Source: Brumimicrobium sp964585545 (GTDB taxonomy: Bacteria; Bacteroidota; Bacteroidia; Flavobacteriales_D; Crocinitomicaceae). Taken from it: a DNA stretch of 64,000 nt. Below, piece by piece: positions 44,636 through 53,778 of the stretch (position 1 is the first letter of the stretch; every line of letters starts with the position of its first letter). The notes beneath the pieces are model-generated. The model had not been told where the DNA came from and made no database searches. It was given only the letters and a program-made list of their open reading frames with translations. The position numbers were made by a program, and so were the translations under genes. Location of the stretch: positions 176,317-240,316 of the forward strand of contig CAZPDT010000002.1 of NCBI GenBank assembly GCA_964585545.1, written 5' to 3'.

Positions 44636-44808
44636 TTAATCCGAATTATTTATACATTTTCTAATCCATTGCCTAACCCTAGTCTTCCGTCGAATAGAAC
44701 CAGTGCGAGAATTTGAATTTTCAATAGACAAAGATAGGAAATTTCCTCAAATAATTTTAGGGCAAAACACGACGTTAATCGCTAAAAATAGTTAATAATA
44801 CGGGTTAA
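44636..44808. repeat. Dispersed TIR element, full-length copy C
   Basis: The ends TTAATCCGAATTATTTATAC (44636-44655) and TTAATAATACGGGTTAA (44792-44808) are inverted relatives, making a 173-bp element. The interior is less close to copies A and B. It occupies nearly the whole gap upstream of the Bax-inhibitor gene and downstream of the S4-domain gene, and probably contains or displaces the promoter. Confidence 0.65.
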
Positions 44809-44848
44809 ACGATTTTTGATGATAAAACAGGTTAGCAATTCAATCCCT

Positions 44849-45220
44849 TTATTTATTTAAGAAATCATCCAACGAACGTCGCTCCTTCTTTGTTGGTTTT
44901 CCCGTTCCATTTTTACGGTAACTTTGTTGGGCCAATTGATAGACCTTGTACTTTTCTAATTCTTCTTGTGGAGTAATATCAATAATGTAGTGATCAACCA
45001 GTTTTGCACCAATTCTGCGTTCCAATATCTCTTTTATTTGATAACTAAAAATAGCGGTGTGCTTGACAACTCCAATGACATCTCCAACCTCAACGGTTTT
45101 TGAAGGTTTAATGCTTGAGTCATTTAATTTAATTTTTCCTTTTTTTACTTGTTCAGTGGCAATTGAACGTGTTTTGGCTAGGCGTACACACCAAATAAAT
45201 TTATCTATTCGAACACTCAT
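44849..45220 (-). CDS. S4-domain RNA-binding protein, HslR-like
   Basis: The 123-aa protein begins MSVRIDKFIWCVRLAKTRSIATEQVKKGKIKLND, the S4 RNA-binding fold, with the usual VGDVIGV after it. A basic C-terminal tail (NGTGKPTKKERRSLDDFLNK) ends the protein. It resembles heat-shock protein 15 (HslR), which rescues stalled 50S-peptidyl-tRNA complexes. Its ATG overlaps the TGA of the upstream YjbR-type gene (ATGA), so the two are coupled. Confidence 0.9.
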   Translation of the reverse strand: MSVRIDKFIWCVRLAKTRSIATEQVKKGKIKLNDSSIKPSKTVEVGDVIGVVKHTAIFSYQIKEILERRIGAKLVDHYIIDITPQEELEKYKVYQLAQQSYRKNGTGKPTKKERRSLDDFLNK

Positions 45221-45570
45221 CCTCTTAACTCCTTTTGAACCTTTTTTGAAAAAGAGAGTAAAACAAGTTCATAAGAATGGTCAATTAATTCACGAATGAG
45301 TTGGTCGGAAACATCTTCATCAAAAGCAACAGTGTTCCAATGCTTTTTATTCATGTGGTATCCTGGGACAATACCGCTGTATTCTTCTCTAAGCATTATC
45401 CCCCTTTCAGGGTCGCATTTAAGGTTGCATGATTTACTTTCCTCTTCCAAACTTAAAAGAGCAAAAATTTTATTGTTGAGTTTAAACACCAAAGTTGAAT
45501 CGTCGAAAGGAAAAGATTCTGTTGTGTACTTTTTTTGTATACAATATTGGCGAAAATCCTCTGTATTCAT
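45217..45570 (-). CDS. MmcQ/YjbR family protein
   Basis: The 117-aa protein starts MNTEDFRQYCIQKKYTTESFPFDDSTLVFKL and contains KCDPERGIMLREEYSGIVPGYHMNKKHWNTVAFDED. This is the characteristic YjbR arrangement, with a CyaY-like DNA-binding fold proposed by structural work. The function in bacteria is not established. It is 8 bp downstream of the desaturase gene and overlaps the S4 gene, so three genes form an operon. Confidence 0.9.
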   Translation of the reverse strand: MNTEDFRQYCIQKKYTTESFPFDDSTLVFKLNNKIFALLSLEEESKSCNLKCDPERGIMLREEYSGIVPGYHMNKKHWNTVAFDEDVSDQLIRELIDHSYELVLLSFSKKVQKELRG

Positions 45571-45578
45571 TTTGTGTT

Positions 45579-46673
45579 TTAGAGTTGGTCTTGTTTCCCT
45601 AGCGTCTTGAGCATTGAAGCATGACTCTTGATTGCTTTAAAAAAGGTCTTCTCAGAATGGTACGGCAAATTGTATTCTTTAGCTGTTTTTTTAACAATCT
45701 TAGAAATCTTTTTATAATGAACATGACAAATGTTTGGAAATAAATGGTGTTCTATTTGGAAGTTTAATCCGCCCACAAACCATGATAGCAATTTGCTTTT
45801 TGGTGCAAAATTGCAGGTGTTAAACAGTTGACTAACTGCCCAATCTGCTTTTATGTTCCCGCTTTCATCGGGCATCGGATAATTTGAGGTAGGCACAACA
45901 TGTGCTGTTTGGAAAACCAACCCAAGGGCAAAGCCTGTTAGAAAGTGCATCGTTAAAAATCCTAAGAGAGTAAAATACCATGCGATTGGTGTAAAAATGA
46001 GGGGCAGCACTAAAAATACACCGTAATAAAGCAGTTTACTGATAACAATAACTGTTAAGATTGATCCGAAATTCGCTTTTTCAGATTTGATTAATCCTTC
46101 CTTTTTATATCGTGTAATTTGTTTAAAATCTTTTGCTGTAATCCATGATAGTGTCATTAATCCATATAAAAACCAAGCATAAAGATATTGGTATTTATGG
46201 TGTGGTTTCCTTTCCTCATGCGGGCTAAATCTCAGTATTGAACCGGGGTCAATGTCTTCGTCTAGTCCAGTTACATTTGTAAAAGTATGGTGCAGTACAT
46301 TGTGTTGTATATTCCAAACAGTATCGCTTCCTCCTGCAACAGAAATTAACCCTCCCAAAAAGGAATTCACAAATTTATATTTTGAATATGCACCATGACT
46401 TGCATCATGCATAACTGAAAGCCCTATGCCAGAGATGCCTACAGCCATAAGAGCCCACATAGCAAATGATAACCAAACAGAATCAACTACGGTTAAAAGA
46501 AGGATAAATGGCACAAAATACAACGATACCATGATGATTGTTTTAAGAACCATTGAAAAGTTACCAAATCTTGTAATATTATTCTCTTTGAAATATTTCC
46601 TTACACGTTTTTGTAAAGTTTTATAAAAGTCGATATTGCTGTTGCGATCGAATCTAATATTTGAGTATTGCAT
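45579..46673 (-). CDS. Membrane fatty acid desaturase (front-end type)
   Basis: The 364-aa membrane di-iron enzyme has the three histidine boxes: His-Asp-Ala-Ser-His in VMHDASHGAYS, His-Asn-Val-Leu-His-His in NIQHNVLHHTFTN, and Gln-Ile-Glu-His-His in FQIEHHLFPNI. The Gln in place of the first His of box 3 is typical of acyl-lipid front-end (delta-5/6-like) desaturases. No cytochrome b5 domain is fused, so an external electron donor is needed. There are about four to six hydrophobic segments. It heads the operon with the YjbR and S4 genes. Expected role: membrane-fluidity adjustment. Confidence 0.9.
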   Translation of the reverse strand: MQYSNIRFDRNSNIDFYKTLQKRVRKYFKENNITRFGNFSMVLKTIIMVSLYFVPFILLLTVVDSVWLSFAMWALMAVGISGIGLSVMHDASHGAYSKYKFVNSFLGGLISVAGGSDTVWNIQHNVLHHTFTNVTGLDEDIDPGSILRFSPHEERKPHHKYQYLYAWFLYGLMTLSWITAKDFKQITRYKKEGLIKSEKANFGSILTVIVISKLLYYGVFLVLPLIFTPIAWYFTLLGFLTMHFLTGFALGLVFQTAHVVPTSNYPMPDESGNIKADWAVSQLFNTCNFAPKSKLLSWFVGGLNFQIEHHLFPNICHVHYKKISKIVKKTAKEYNLPYHSEKTFFKAIKSHASMLKTLGKQDQL

Positions 46674-46725
46674 GCTCTATATTTTAGTCTAGCTCTGTCG
46701 TATAATGGCACAAATATAGTCAAAT

Positions 46726-46850
46726 AAACCCAAACTATTCATAGGTGTTTGACATGAAAAGTTAAAATAACAATAGATTTGAGAACACAGGGGTTTTTAT
46801 AATGATTGGTTGGAAGCAGACGATTTCTATAAACGGTATAAATTTTTAAT
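46726..46850. repeat. Dispersed TIR element, partial copy
   Basis: The left end AAACCCAAACTATTCATAGG (46726-46745) is followed by CAATAGATTTGAGAACACAG (46771-46790) and GGGTTTTTATAAT, the internal blocks of copies A and B. GGTATAAATTTTT near 46838 may correspond to the third block. No right end is found. The copy lies in the divergent gap between the desaturase and pgk genes. Confidence 0.55.
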
Positions 46851-46894
46851 GATTCCTCTATTCTTTACTTCTTCCAATGGAATAAATATTATAT

Positions 46895-46902
46895 TAATTT
46901 TG
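46895..46902 (+). promoter_or_regulatory. Candidate -7 box of the pgk promoter
   Basis: TAATTTTG exactly fits TAnnTTTG and lies 16 bp upstream of the pgk ATG, implying a very short leader. A matching -33 TTG is not seen. Confidence 0.35.
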
Positions 46903-46918
46903 TGTAAATTTTATTTAC

Positions 46919-48112
46919 ATGAAAACAATTTCCAAAGTCGATTTCCAAAATAAACGAGCATTAATTCGGGTGGATTTTAATGTTCCGTTAAGTGAAAATT
47001 TTGAAGTTACCGATGATACTAGAATAAGAGCGGCCATTCCAACAATTAAATATGTTCTTAATCATGGGGGAAGCGTTGTTCTTATGTCTCATCTTGGTCG
47101 ACCCAAACAAGGACCAGAAGCAAAATTTTCGTTACAACATATTGTAAAGCGCTTGGAAGCCCTATTGGAAAAACATGTGATTTTTATTGAGGATTGTATA
47201 AGCGATGGTGCCTTTAATCGAACTTCAACTATAGAAAATGGGGAGGTTGTATTGTTGGAAAATTTGCGGTTTTATACTGAAGAAAAATCTGGAGATCATG
47301 AATTCGCAAAAAAACTTTCAAAACACGGAGATTTATACATTAATGATGCTTTTGGGACAGCACATCGGGCGCATGCAAGTACAGCAATAATAGCTGAAAA
47401 TTTTCCGAAGGCAAAATACTTTGGCTTGTTATTGGAAAAGGAAATTGAAAATATTGATGCGGTTCTCGAACATCCTCAACCTCCAACGACAGCAATTATA
47501 GGGGGCGCTAAAGTGAGTTCCAAGATAAGTATAATTGAAAAATTGTTAAACACAGTTGATCAAATAATTATTGGAGGAGGAATGGCATATACCTTTGTTA
47601 AATCGCAAGGTGGGCAAGTTGGAAATTCATTGGTTGAAGATGATTATTTGCAGACAGCAAAATCCGTTTTGAAGAAGGCAAAAGAAAAAGATGTAAAAAT
47701 ATTTCTTCCTACAGATACTCTAATCGCCGATCACTTCTCGAATGATGCCATCACAAAAACATCAAAAATTAATGAAATCCCAGATAATTGGATGGGACTG
47801 GATATAGGTGCTACAACAATTCGAGAATTTAGTGAAGTCATAGAAAGTTCAAAAACCATACTGTGGAATGGTCCAATGGGCGTTTTTGAAATGGAAAACT
47901 TTAAAAAAGGTACAGAGTCGATTGCTAATTCCCTTGTTCAAGCGACAAAAAAAGGAGCTTTCACACTCATTGGAGGAGGCGATTCTGTTGCAGCAATCAA
48001 TCAACTTAACTTGGTGGATGAGGTCAGTTATGTTTCAACAGGAGGAGGTGCTATGTTGGAGTATCTTGAAGGGAAAGAATTGCCAGGGATTAGCGCAATA
48101 ATGCAGGATTGA
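46919..48112 (+). CDS. pgk: Phosphoglycerate kinase
   Basis: Pgk makes ATP from 1,3-bisphosphoglycerate in glycolysis. The 397-aa sequence carries ALIRVDFNVPL, SHLGRPKQGPE, NDAFGTAHRAHAST, IIGGAKVSSKISIIEKLL and the nucleotide-binding GAFTLIGGGDSVAAINQ near the C-terminus. All these are standard. It is monocistronic on the plus strand. Downstream it meets the second repeat family and then the end of a T9SS adhesin gene. Confidence 0.98.
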   Translation: MKTISKVDFQNKRALIRVDFNVPLSENFEVTDDTRIRAAIPTIKYVLNHGGSVVLMSHLGRPKQGPEAKFSLQHIVKRLEALLEKHVIFIEDCISDGAFNRTSTIENGEVVLLENLRFYTEEKSGDHEFAKKLSKHGDLYINDAFGTAHRAHASTAIIAENFPKAKYFGLLLEKEIENIDAVLEHPQPPTTAIIGGAKVSSKISIIEKLLNTVDQIIIGGGMAYTFVKSQGGQVGNSLVEDDYLQTAKSVLKKAKEKDVKIFLPTDTLIADHFSNDAITKTSKINEIPDNWMGLDIGATTIREFSEVIESSKTILWNGPMGVFEMENFKKGTESIANSLVQATKKGAFTLIGGGDSVAAINQLNLVDEVSYVSTGGGAMLEYLEGKELPGISAIMQD

Positions 48113-48158
48113 TTTGCATTAATCCTACACTCCAAGCCAAGTAGTCTTAGGAATACAA

Positions 48159-48312
48159 AATCCGTTTTAAATCTGTAATAAATCCGCGATAAATCTGCGT
48201 TCATAAATCAGCGTCATCTGCGTTCCATTGCTCCCAACTCACGCCCAACCATCATGCCCAATATACCCACAACCCACACGCTGTAGTGAAACGCTGTTGA
48301 ATACGGATTAAT
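48159..48312. repeat. Second dispersed repeat family, copy 2
   Basis: AATCCGTTTTAAATCTGTAA at the left and TACGGATTAATG at the right are inverted ends. The interior shares CACGCCCAACCATCATGCCCA (partly shown as ACGCCCAACCATCA) and CAACCCACACGCTGTAGT with the copy at 43733. As there, it lies between the 3' ends of two convergent genes (pgk and the adhesin). Confidence 0.8.
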
Positions 48313-48327
48313 GAGAGTTAGAATAGT

Positions 48328-51105
48328 TTAATACAATACAGTAACATGACCAGCCCATTCATACTTATTATCTGTGATGCGGTCTGCAGCTTTTATTTTC
48401 CATACATAGGTGCCTGGCTCAACTTTCTTTCCGCCTTCACCATAAGTTCCGTTCCATCCTGTATTTAAATCATGAGACTCCCACATCACTTCACCCCAGC
48501 GGTTGAAAATTTGTATTGTTACACTATAGATATCTACACCCGATAATTCTGGACGCCAAACATTATTGTGTTCGTCTCCGTCGGGGGTAAAAGCATTGGG
48601 TGCAAAAAGCAATACTTCTGGTTGTACCACAATGGTTTTAACAGCGGTGTCAATACATCCAAATTCTGAAGTAGCAATAAGAGTAACCTCATAGTTGTCT
48701 ATTTCTCCTTCAGGGAATTTTATCGTTGGATCTTCCATTGTAGAATAATTGGGGTTGCCCTTCTCGAAGTTCCACTCATATTGCGTTGCACCAAAGGTTC
48801 CATTTTGGAATTGAACTTTAGTGTTCAATATGGTAACGGGATTAGGAATAAATATAAAGTCTGCTCGTGGATTGGGGTAAACCGTCAACATGCCCACTTG
48901 AGTCGCTGAGTCGATACATCCATTTGGAGTAACAACCGTCAATTGAACATCATAAATACCTGCTTTATCCAATTCTACATTAATGGTATCTAATAAGTCA
49001 AAAGTTTGTCCATCTGAAATTTTCCAGTGGGTTTCATCAATTAATGAAGGATCAGAGTTGTTTATTACTTCAAATGAAGCAGGAGAGCACATCCCATTAT
49101 CAGTTACTGAGAAAAGTACATCGGGCAATGCGTCAAATACGACTTCTGTTGTTGCTGTTTGTGCAGAAGACTCACATCCATCTGTTACAGTAACTGTATA
49201 TATCGTTGTTGATTCTGGATGAACAATAATTGTATCGGTTGATCCCACCACGTTTCCTAGTGGATCAGTCCATTCATAGTTGTAAGGACCTCCATTACCA
49301 TCGGAAGCTGTAGCAAATATTTTTGCTGAATCTCCTGGGCAAATTGCTTGGGTAGGGCTGCTTGTTACAGAAAGTGAAGGCAATACATCTACTGAAATCG
49401 TTAACGTATCTGAAGAGCAACCACTTTGATTTTCTGCATAAACGGTATAGTCTGTTTGATTTGTTGGCTGTACTAACTGTTGTGCCTGTGTGTCATTGGT
49501 GTGTCCCCAATGATAGTCTATATTATTTCCCCCTATTGCCGTTGCAATAAGAGTAGCTGTTCCATTTTCACAAATTGTGGTATCATTTGAGGTGGAAATA
49601 CCAAGTTCTCCATAAGTTACAATCATTGTATCGATTTCTTCCAGCGCACATGTATCGTTTGACTCTGTGAGATATAATGAATAAACACCGGGGGTATCAA
49701 AAGTGATTTCTGCATTCAAGTCCTGTGTATTGGGAGAAAAAGTAATTGTTCCAGGACCATTATAAGACCACTCAATATCGTTAGTACTAGTAGTTGCTGT
49801 ACCATTTAGGTAGCCAGAACCACCATTACAAACGACAGTATCTGAACCTGCATTAGGGTTTAAAGGTGTTGGACGGTCGGCAATCCAGAGGCTTCCACTA
49901 CTAAAAATGGTGTCACCACATGCATTGATAGAGTAGGAGGTAAGAACAATATCCTCATAGTCCTCATTTATACCATCATCATTAAGAGTAAAGTCTAAAC
50001 AAATTTCATTTTCTCCTGGAAGAAGAACGATACTGTCTCCTTGATTGGGAAGATTGGTGAACGTATAATCGGAGCCATAAGTAGCTGAACCAGAAATGCT
50101 GTAGTGAACAACAGCAGTGTCGATTGTATCGGACATTGGTCTAGAAAAACAAAAGCTTCCATCATCACATCCTTCTACGATAACGGAGTCTAAAAAGTTT
50201 GAAGTGAGGTTAAATCCATTAATATCAATAACGGGGTCAGAAGAGAAAGATCCTGCACGTAGGAACACTCCAGAATCGTATGCTTGATCACCTACATTAG
50301 AGATTGCTATTTTAATGTGATACGTTTGACCACAAATCACATTTGCGCTTGCATTCAATTCAACGGTGCTACCGTTATAGTTTGTAGAGATGTAACTCGA
50401 TGAATTGTATACAGAATTATAAGCAGTTGTAAAAAAAACAGAATTGGCTTGCCAGTTAGGATCTGCATTAAAACAATTGTTTCCATAGTCTGGGTCGGTT
50501 CCAGCATTTACGGTGTTAATGCCCACAGGAATATTGTTCGAACCCGGCACAACTGCTATGTTTTGTGCATTATTTGTAAATGGACCAGAAATTCCTGGAC
50601 CAGAGATGAAAAAGCCAAATACGTCATTGTAATTGGAACAAGTAAATGAAGTATACTCCCGAGATGCGAAGATATAGCTAAAAGATAATGAATCGCCATC
50701 CGGGATAAAATCAAATTCAATAATTACTCCGTTAGTAACGTTATTGGTGGTAATGGCGCTTAAGTCAGGATCACTGATTGTATTTGAATTATTGGTTTCT
50801 AAGAGAATACCGTTGTCTATTGGAAATGTTGCCGAGGTATTGGTGAATTCATGAACAGGACTCTGCGGAGAGTTAGATTGAAAAGGACTGCCGTTATATG
50901 TTATGTTTGAGGCCGTTACACCTGCTCCTAGCAACACATTATTAACTGCATCTGCTGGAGTGATATTGGGGGTGGTAAATGTAATTTGAGCAAAAGTCCC
51001 ACTGTTAAGGAATAAACAAATAAATATACCAATTAATACCCAAGCATTGATTGACTTTCTGTTCCTTTTATTTTCAAGTGGTTTGTATCTGTTTTTATAA
51101 TTCAT
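48328..51105 (-). CDS. T9SS-secreted adhesin-like protein: choice-of-anchor L, Calx-beta, PKD and type B sorting domains
   Basis: This is a 925-aa surface protein. A basic N-terminus leads to the signal helix AWVLIGIFICLFLNSGTFAQ. Residues about 42-270 look like a choice-of-anchor L domain (ITFTTPNITPADAVNNVLLG, FSYIFASREYTSF). A Calx-beta-like segment follows (YSISGSATYGSDYTFTNLPN). Ig/PKD-like repeats occupy 430-830. The last 90 residues (LFAPNAFTPDGDEHNNVW, IFNRWGEVMWES, GTYVWKI, AGHVTVLY) are the type B sorting signal. It should be exported by T9SS and displayed on the cell surface; no enzymatic domain is seen. Confidence 0.9.
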   Translation of the reverse strand: MNYKNRYKPLENKRNRKSINAWVLIGIFICLFLNSGTFAQITFTTPNITPADAVNNVLLGAGVTASNITYNGSPFQSNSPQSPVHEFTNTSATFPIDNGILLETNNSNTISDPDLSAITTNNVTNGVIIEFDFIPDGDSLSFSYIFASREYTSFTCSNYNDVFGFFISGPGISGPFTNNAQNIAVVPGSNNIPVGINTVNAGTDPDYGNNCFNADPNWQANSVFFTTAYNSVYNSSSYISTNYNGSTVELNASANVICGQTYHIKIAISNVGDQAYDSGVFLRAGSFSSDPVIDINGFNLTSNFLDSVIVEGCDDGSFCFSRPMSDTIDTAVVHYSISGSATYGSDYTFTNLPNQGDSIVLLPGENEICLDFTLNDDGINEDYEDIVLTSYSINACGDTIFSSGSLWIADRPTPLNPNAGSDTVVCNGGSGYLNGTATTSTNDIEWSYNGPGTITFSPNTQDLNAEITFDTPGVYSLYLTESNDTCALEEIDTMIVTYGELGISTSNDTTICENGTATLIATAIGGNNIDYHWGHTNDTQAQQLVQPTNQTDYTVYAENQSGCSSDTLTISVDVLPSLSVTSSPTQAICPGDSAKIFATASDGNGGPYNYEWTDPLGNVVGSTDTIIVHPESTTIYTVTVTDGCESSAQTATTEVVFDALPDVLFSVTDNGMCSPASFEVINNSDPSLIDETHWKISDGQTFDLLDTINVELDKAGIYDVQLTVVTPNGCIDSATQVGMLTVYPNPRADFIFIPNPVTILNTKVQFQNGTFGATQYEWNFEKGNPNYSTMEDPTIKFPEGEIDNYEVTLIATSEFGCIDTAVKTIVVQPEVLLFAPNAFTPDGDEHNNVWRPELSGVDIYSVTIQIFNRWGEVMWESHDLNTGWNGTYGEGGKKVEPGTYVWKIKAADRITDNKYEWAGHVTVLY

Positions 51106-51250
51106 TGTTCAATTTTTATACACTTTAAAACTAAGACGAACGAAAGGTCGGGTTGGTTGCTTTTATCTATCGGTAATATCAATGCTAAACCATTTTTTAA
51201 TTTTGGAGTGTTGAAAGAAGCAACCAATTAATATTCAAAAACTTGACAAA

Positions 51251-52540
51251 CTATTTATTGAGGAACTTAAAATCCATTCCTGTAAAGGCGGCACTTTCTC
51301 CAAGTTCTTCTTCAATGCGAAGCAATTGATTGTATTTTGCCATGCGATCACTTCGAGAAGCAGATCCTGTTTTAATTTGTCCACAACTTAGTGCTACCGA
51401 CAAATCAGCAATCGTTGTATCTTCCGTCTCTCCGCTTCTATGACTCATTACAGATGTCCACCCATTTTTAGTAGCCATTTGAACAGCTTCAATGGTTTCT
51501 GTGAGTGTACCAATTTGATTCACTTTTATAAGAATAGAATTGGCAGAACGTTCATCTATGCCTTTTTCCAAACGTTGGGTATTGGTAACAAACAGGTCAT
51601 CTCCAACCAGTTGCACTTTGTTTCCGATTGCTTTGGTGAGTTTTTTCCAACCTTCCCAGTCATCTTCATCCAATCCATCTTCAATAGAAATAATTGGATA
51701 TTTTTCCGACCATTCTGTCCAATATTTCACCATTTCATCGGATGTCATTTCTTCTCCTGTTGATTCAAGAATGTATTTTTTCTTTTCTTTATCATAGAAT
51801 TCAGAACTTGCAGCGTCTAATGCTATCCATACATCTTCACCTGCTTTGTATCCAGCTTTTTTAATGGCATCTAAGATGAATTTGATGGCTTCTTCATTGG
51901 ATTGTAGGTTGGGAGCAAAACCTCCCTCGTCTCCAACATTAGTTGAGTAATTATTTTCTTTTAAAACTTTTTTGAGGTGGTGAAAAATTTCTACTCCCAT
52001 TCTTAAGGATTCAGAAAAAGATTGAGCTCCAAATGGCATTACCATAAATTCTTGAATATCAATTTTATTGTCTGCATGAGAACCGCCGTTAAGGATATTC
52101 ATCATGGGTACAGGCATTGTGTTTGCATTTACACCACCAATATATTTAAATAGAGATTGTCCTAGCTCATTAGCAGCTGCTTTTGCAACGGCTAAAGATA
52201 CACCCAAAATGGCATTAGCACCTAGTTTACTTTTATTTTGTGTTCCATCAAGAGCGATTAATCGCTGGTCAATGGCTTTTTGATCGAATATATAGCTGCC
52301 AATCAACGCTTCATTTATAAGGGTGTTCACATTGTTTACTGCTTTTTCTACTCCTTTTCCCAAATATCGGGCGCTGTCGTTATCCCTCAATTCTACGGCT
52401 TCATGAACGCCTGTTGATGCACCAGAAGGCACGGCTGCTCTACCGATTTGCCCAGTGTTTGTAAGCACGTCAACTTCAACAGTTGGATTTCCACGAGAAT
52501 CTAAAATCTGCCGTGCAATAATACCTTCAATATAGCTCAT
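51251..52540 (-). CDS. eno: Enolase
   Basis: Enolase converts 2-phosphoglycerate to phosphoenolpyruvate. The 429-aa protein has ARQILDSRGNPTVEVDV, GANAILGVSLAVAKAAA, MPVPMMNILNGGSHADN, SIEDGLDEDDWEGW, LVGDDLFVTN and the signature ILIKVNQIGTLTET with SHRSGETEDTTIADL. The metal ligands (Asp, Glu, Asp) and catalytic Lys are all in place. It lies 19 bp downstream of carA, a carA-eno order that recurs in Bacteroidota. Confidence 0.98.
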   Translation of the reverse strand: MSYIEGIIARQILDSRGNPTVEVDVLTNTGQIGRAAVPSGASTGVHEAVELRDNDSARYLGKGVEKAVNNVNTLINEALIGSYIFDQKAIDQRLIALDGTQNKSKLGANAILGVSLAVAKAAANELGQSLFKYIGGVNANTMPVPMMNILNGGSHADNKIDIQEFMVMPFGAQSFSESLRMGVEIFHHLKKVLKENNYSTNVGDEGGFAPNLQSNEEAIKFILDAIKKAGYKAGEDVWIALDAASSEFYDKEKKKYILESTGEEMTSDEMVKYWTEWSEKYPIISIEDGLDEDDWEGWKKLTKAIGNKVQLVGDDLFVTNTQRLEKGIDERSANSILIKVNQIGTLTETIEAVQMATKNGWTSVMSHRSGETEDTTIADLSVALSCGQIKTGSASRSDRMAKYNQLLRIEEELGESAAFTGMDFKFLNK

Positions 52541-52559
52541 AATACTAGATAAAAATTAT

Positions 52560-53672
52560 TTAACGTTTGAATTCTTCCATATTAGAAAGGAATTCATCAA
52601 ACAAATATATAGAATCATTGGGGCCTGCAGAAGGTTCTGGATGAAATTGAACAGAAAAAACAGGTCTGTTTTTTAATGCAATTCCAGCTACAGTATTGTC
52701 GTTTAAATGAGAATAGGTGATTTCGATATTCTTATTTTCTTCTGCACTTTTGCGTGAGACGACAAAACCATGGTCCTGACTTGTTACCTCACATTTCCCT
52801 GTCTTTTCATTTTTTACCGGGTGGTTGGCACCTCGATGTCCATGATGCATTTTCTCAACAGTCAATCCATAACTTAATGCAAGAAGTTGATGTCCGAGAC
52901 AAATCCCCATAACTGGAATATTTGTTGCAACAATTTCTTTTACCAGATCATGAGAAGAAGTCATAGAAGCGGGATCTCCTGGTCCATTAGACAGCATAAA
53001 TCCATCAGGTTGATAGTCTTTTAACTCTTGAATAGACGTATCCATAGGGAATCTGCGCACTTCACAATCCAATTCATTGAGATACGTTTGAATTGCACGC
53101 ATAGCGCCAAAGTCTATTAGCGCAACTTTAAATTTTGCTTTCCCTGATTTGGCTGGAAAAGTTTTGGCTTTTTTAATTGTAACAAGGCGTGATAGATTTT
53201 GTCCTTGAACAGAAGGAATATTTTTCACTTCTTCTTTTAATGTCGCTTCGTTTCTGTCTTCTTCCGAAGAGATGATAGCTGTCATTGCACCTTTAGATCT
53301 TAAATGGCGAACCAATGCACGGGTGTCTATATCTGAGATGCCAACTTTCTCATCTCTTAAAAGAAGATCCTGTAGAGATAAGTCTGCAATTGCACGAGAA
53401 GTAACGTCAGAAAATTTCTTTACAATTATGCCTTCACATTGTATTTTTTCAGAGCAAGCTTCAACCTCTGTAGTTCCATAGTTTCCAATATGAGGGGAAG
53501 TCATCACCATTAGATGACCTTTGTTAGAAGGGTCGGTAAAAATTTCTTGATAACCTGTCATTCCAGTATTAAAGGCCAACTCGCCTCCTATTTTGCCAAT
53601 TTTACCTACTGCTTTTCCGTGAAAAGTGGTTCCATCTTCAAGCACCAAGACTGCGTTACTTCTTTCTTTCAT
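52560..53672 (-). CDS. carA: Carbamoyl-phosphate synthase small subunit
   Basis: CarA hydrolyses glutamine and channels ammonia to CarB for pyrimidine and arginine synthesis. The 370-aa protein has the N-terminal CPSase domain (LVLEDGTTFHGKAVGKIGK, NTGMTGYQEIFTDPS) and a class I amidotransferase domain. The nucleophile is Cys258 in GICLGHQLLAL, and His344 and Glu346 lie in QFHPEPSAGPND. carB is not in this window. It is followed by eno 19 bp downstream. Confidence 0.96.
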   Translation of the reverse strand: MKERSNAVLVLEDGTTFHGKAVGKIGKIGGELAFNTGMTGYQEIFTDPSNKGHLMVMTSPHIGNYGTTEVEACSEKIQCEGIIVKKFSDVTSRAIADLSLQDLLLRDEKVGISDIDTRALVRHLRSKGAMTAIISSEEDRNEATLKEEVKNIPSVQGQNLSRLVTIKKAKTFPAKSGKAKFKVALIDFGAMRAIQTYLNELDCEVRRFPMDTSIQELKDYQPDGFMLSNGPGDPASMTSSHDLVKEIVATNIPVMGICLGHQLLALSYGLTVEKMHHGHRGANHPVKNEKTGKCEVTSQDHGFVVSRKSAEENKNIEITYSHLNDNTVAGIALKNRPVFSVQFHPEPSAGPNDSIYLFDEFLSNMEEFKR

Positions 53673-53778
53673 TTGTTCGTTGTTTTGGCAAAAGTAATAC
53701 TTTCAAAGAGAGGAATTATTGAAATTTATAAAAAGTTCTAACATCTTTTTAACAAAACTTTTTTAAAGATTGTCTTTG

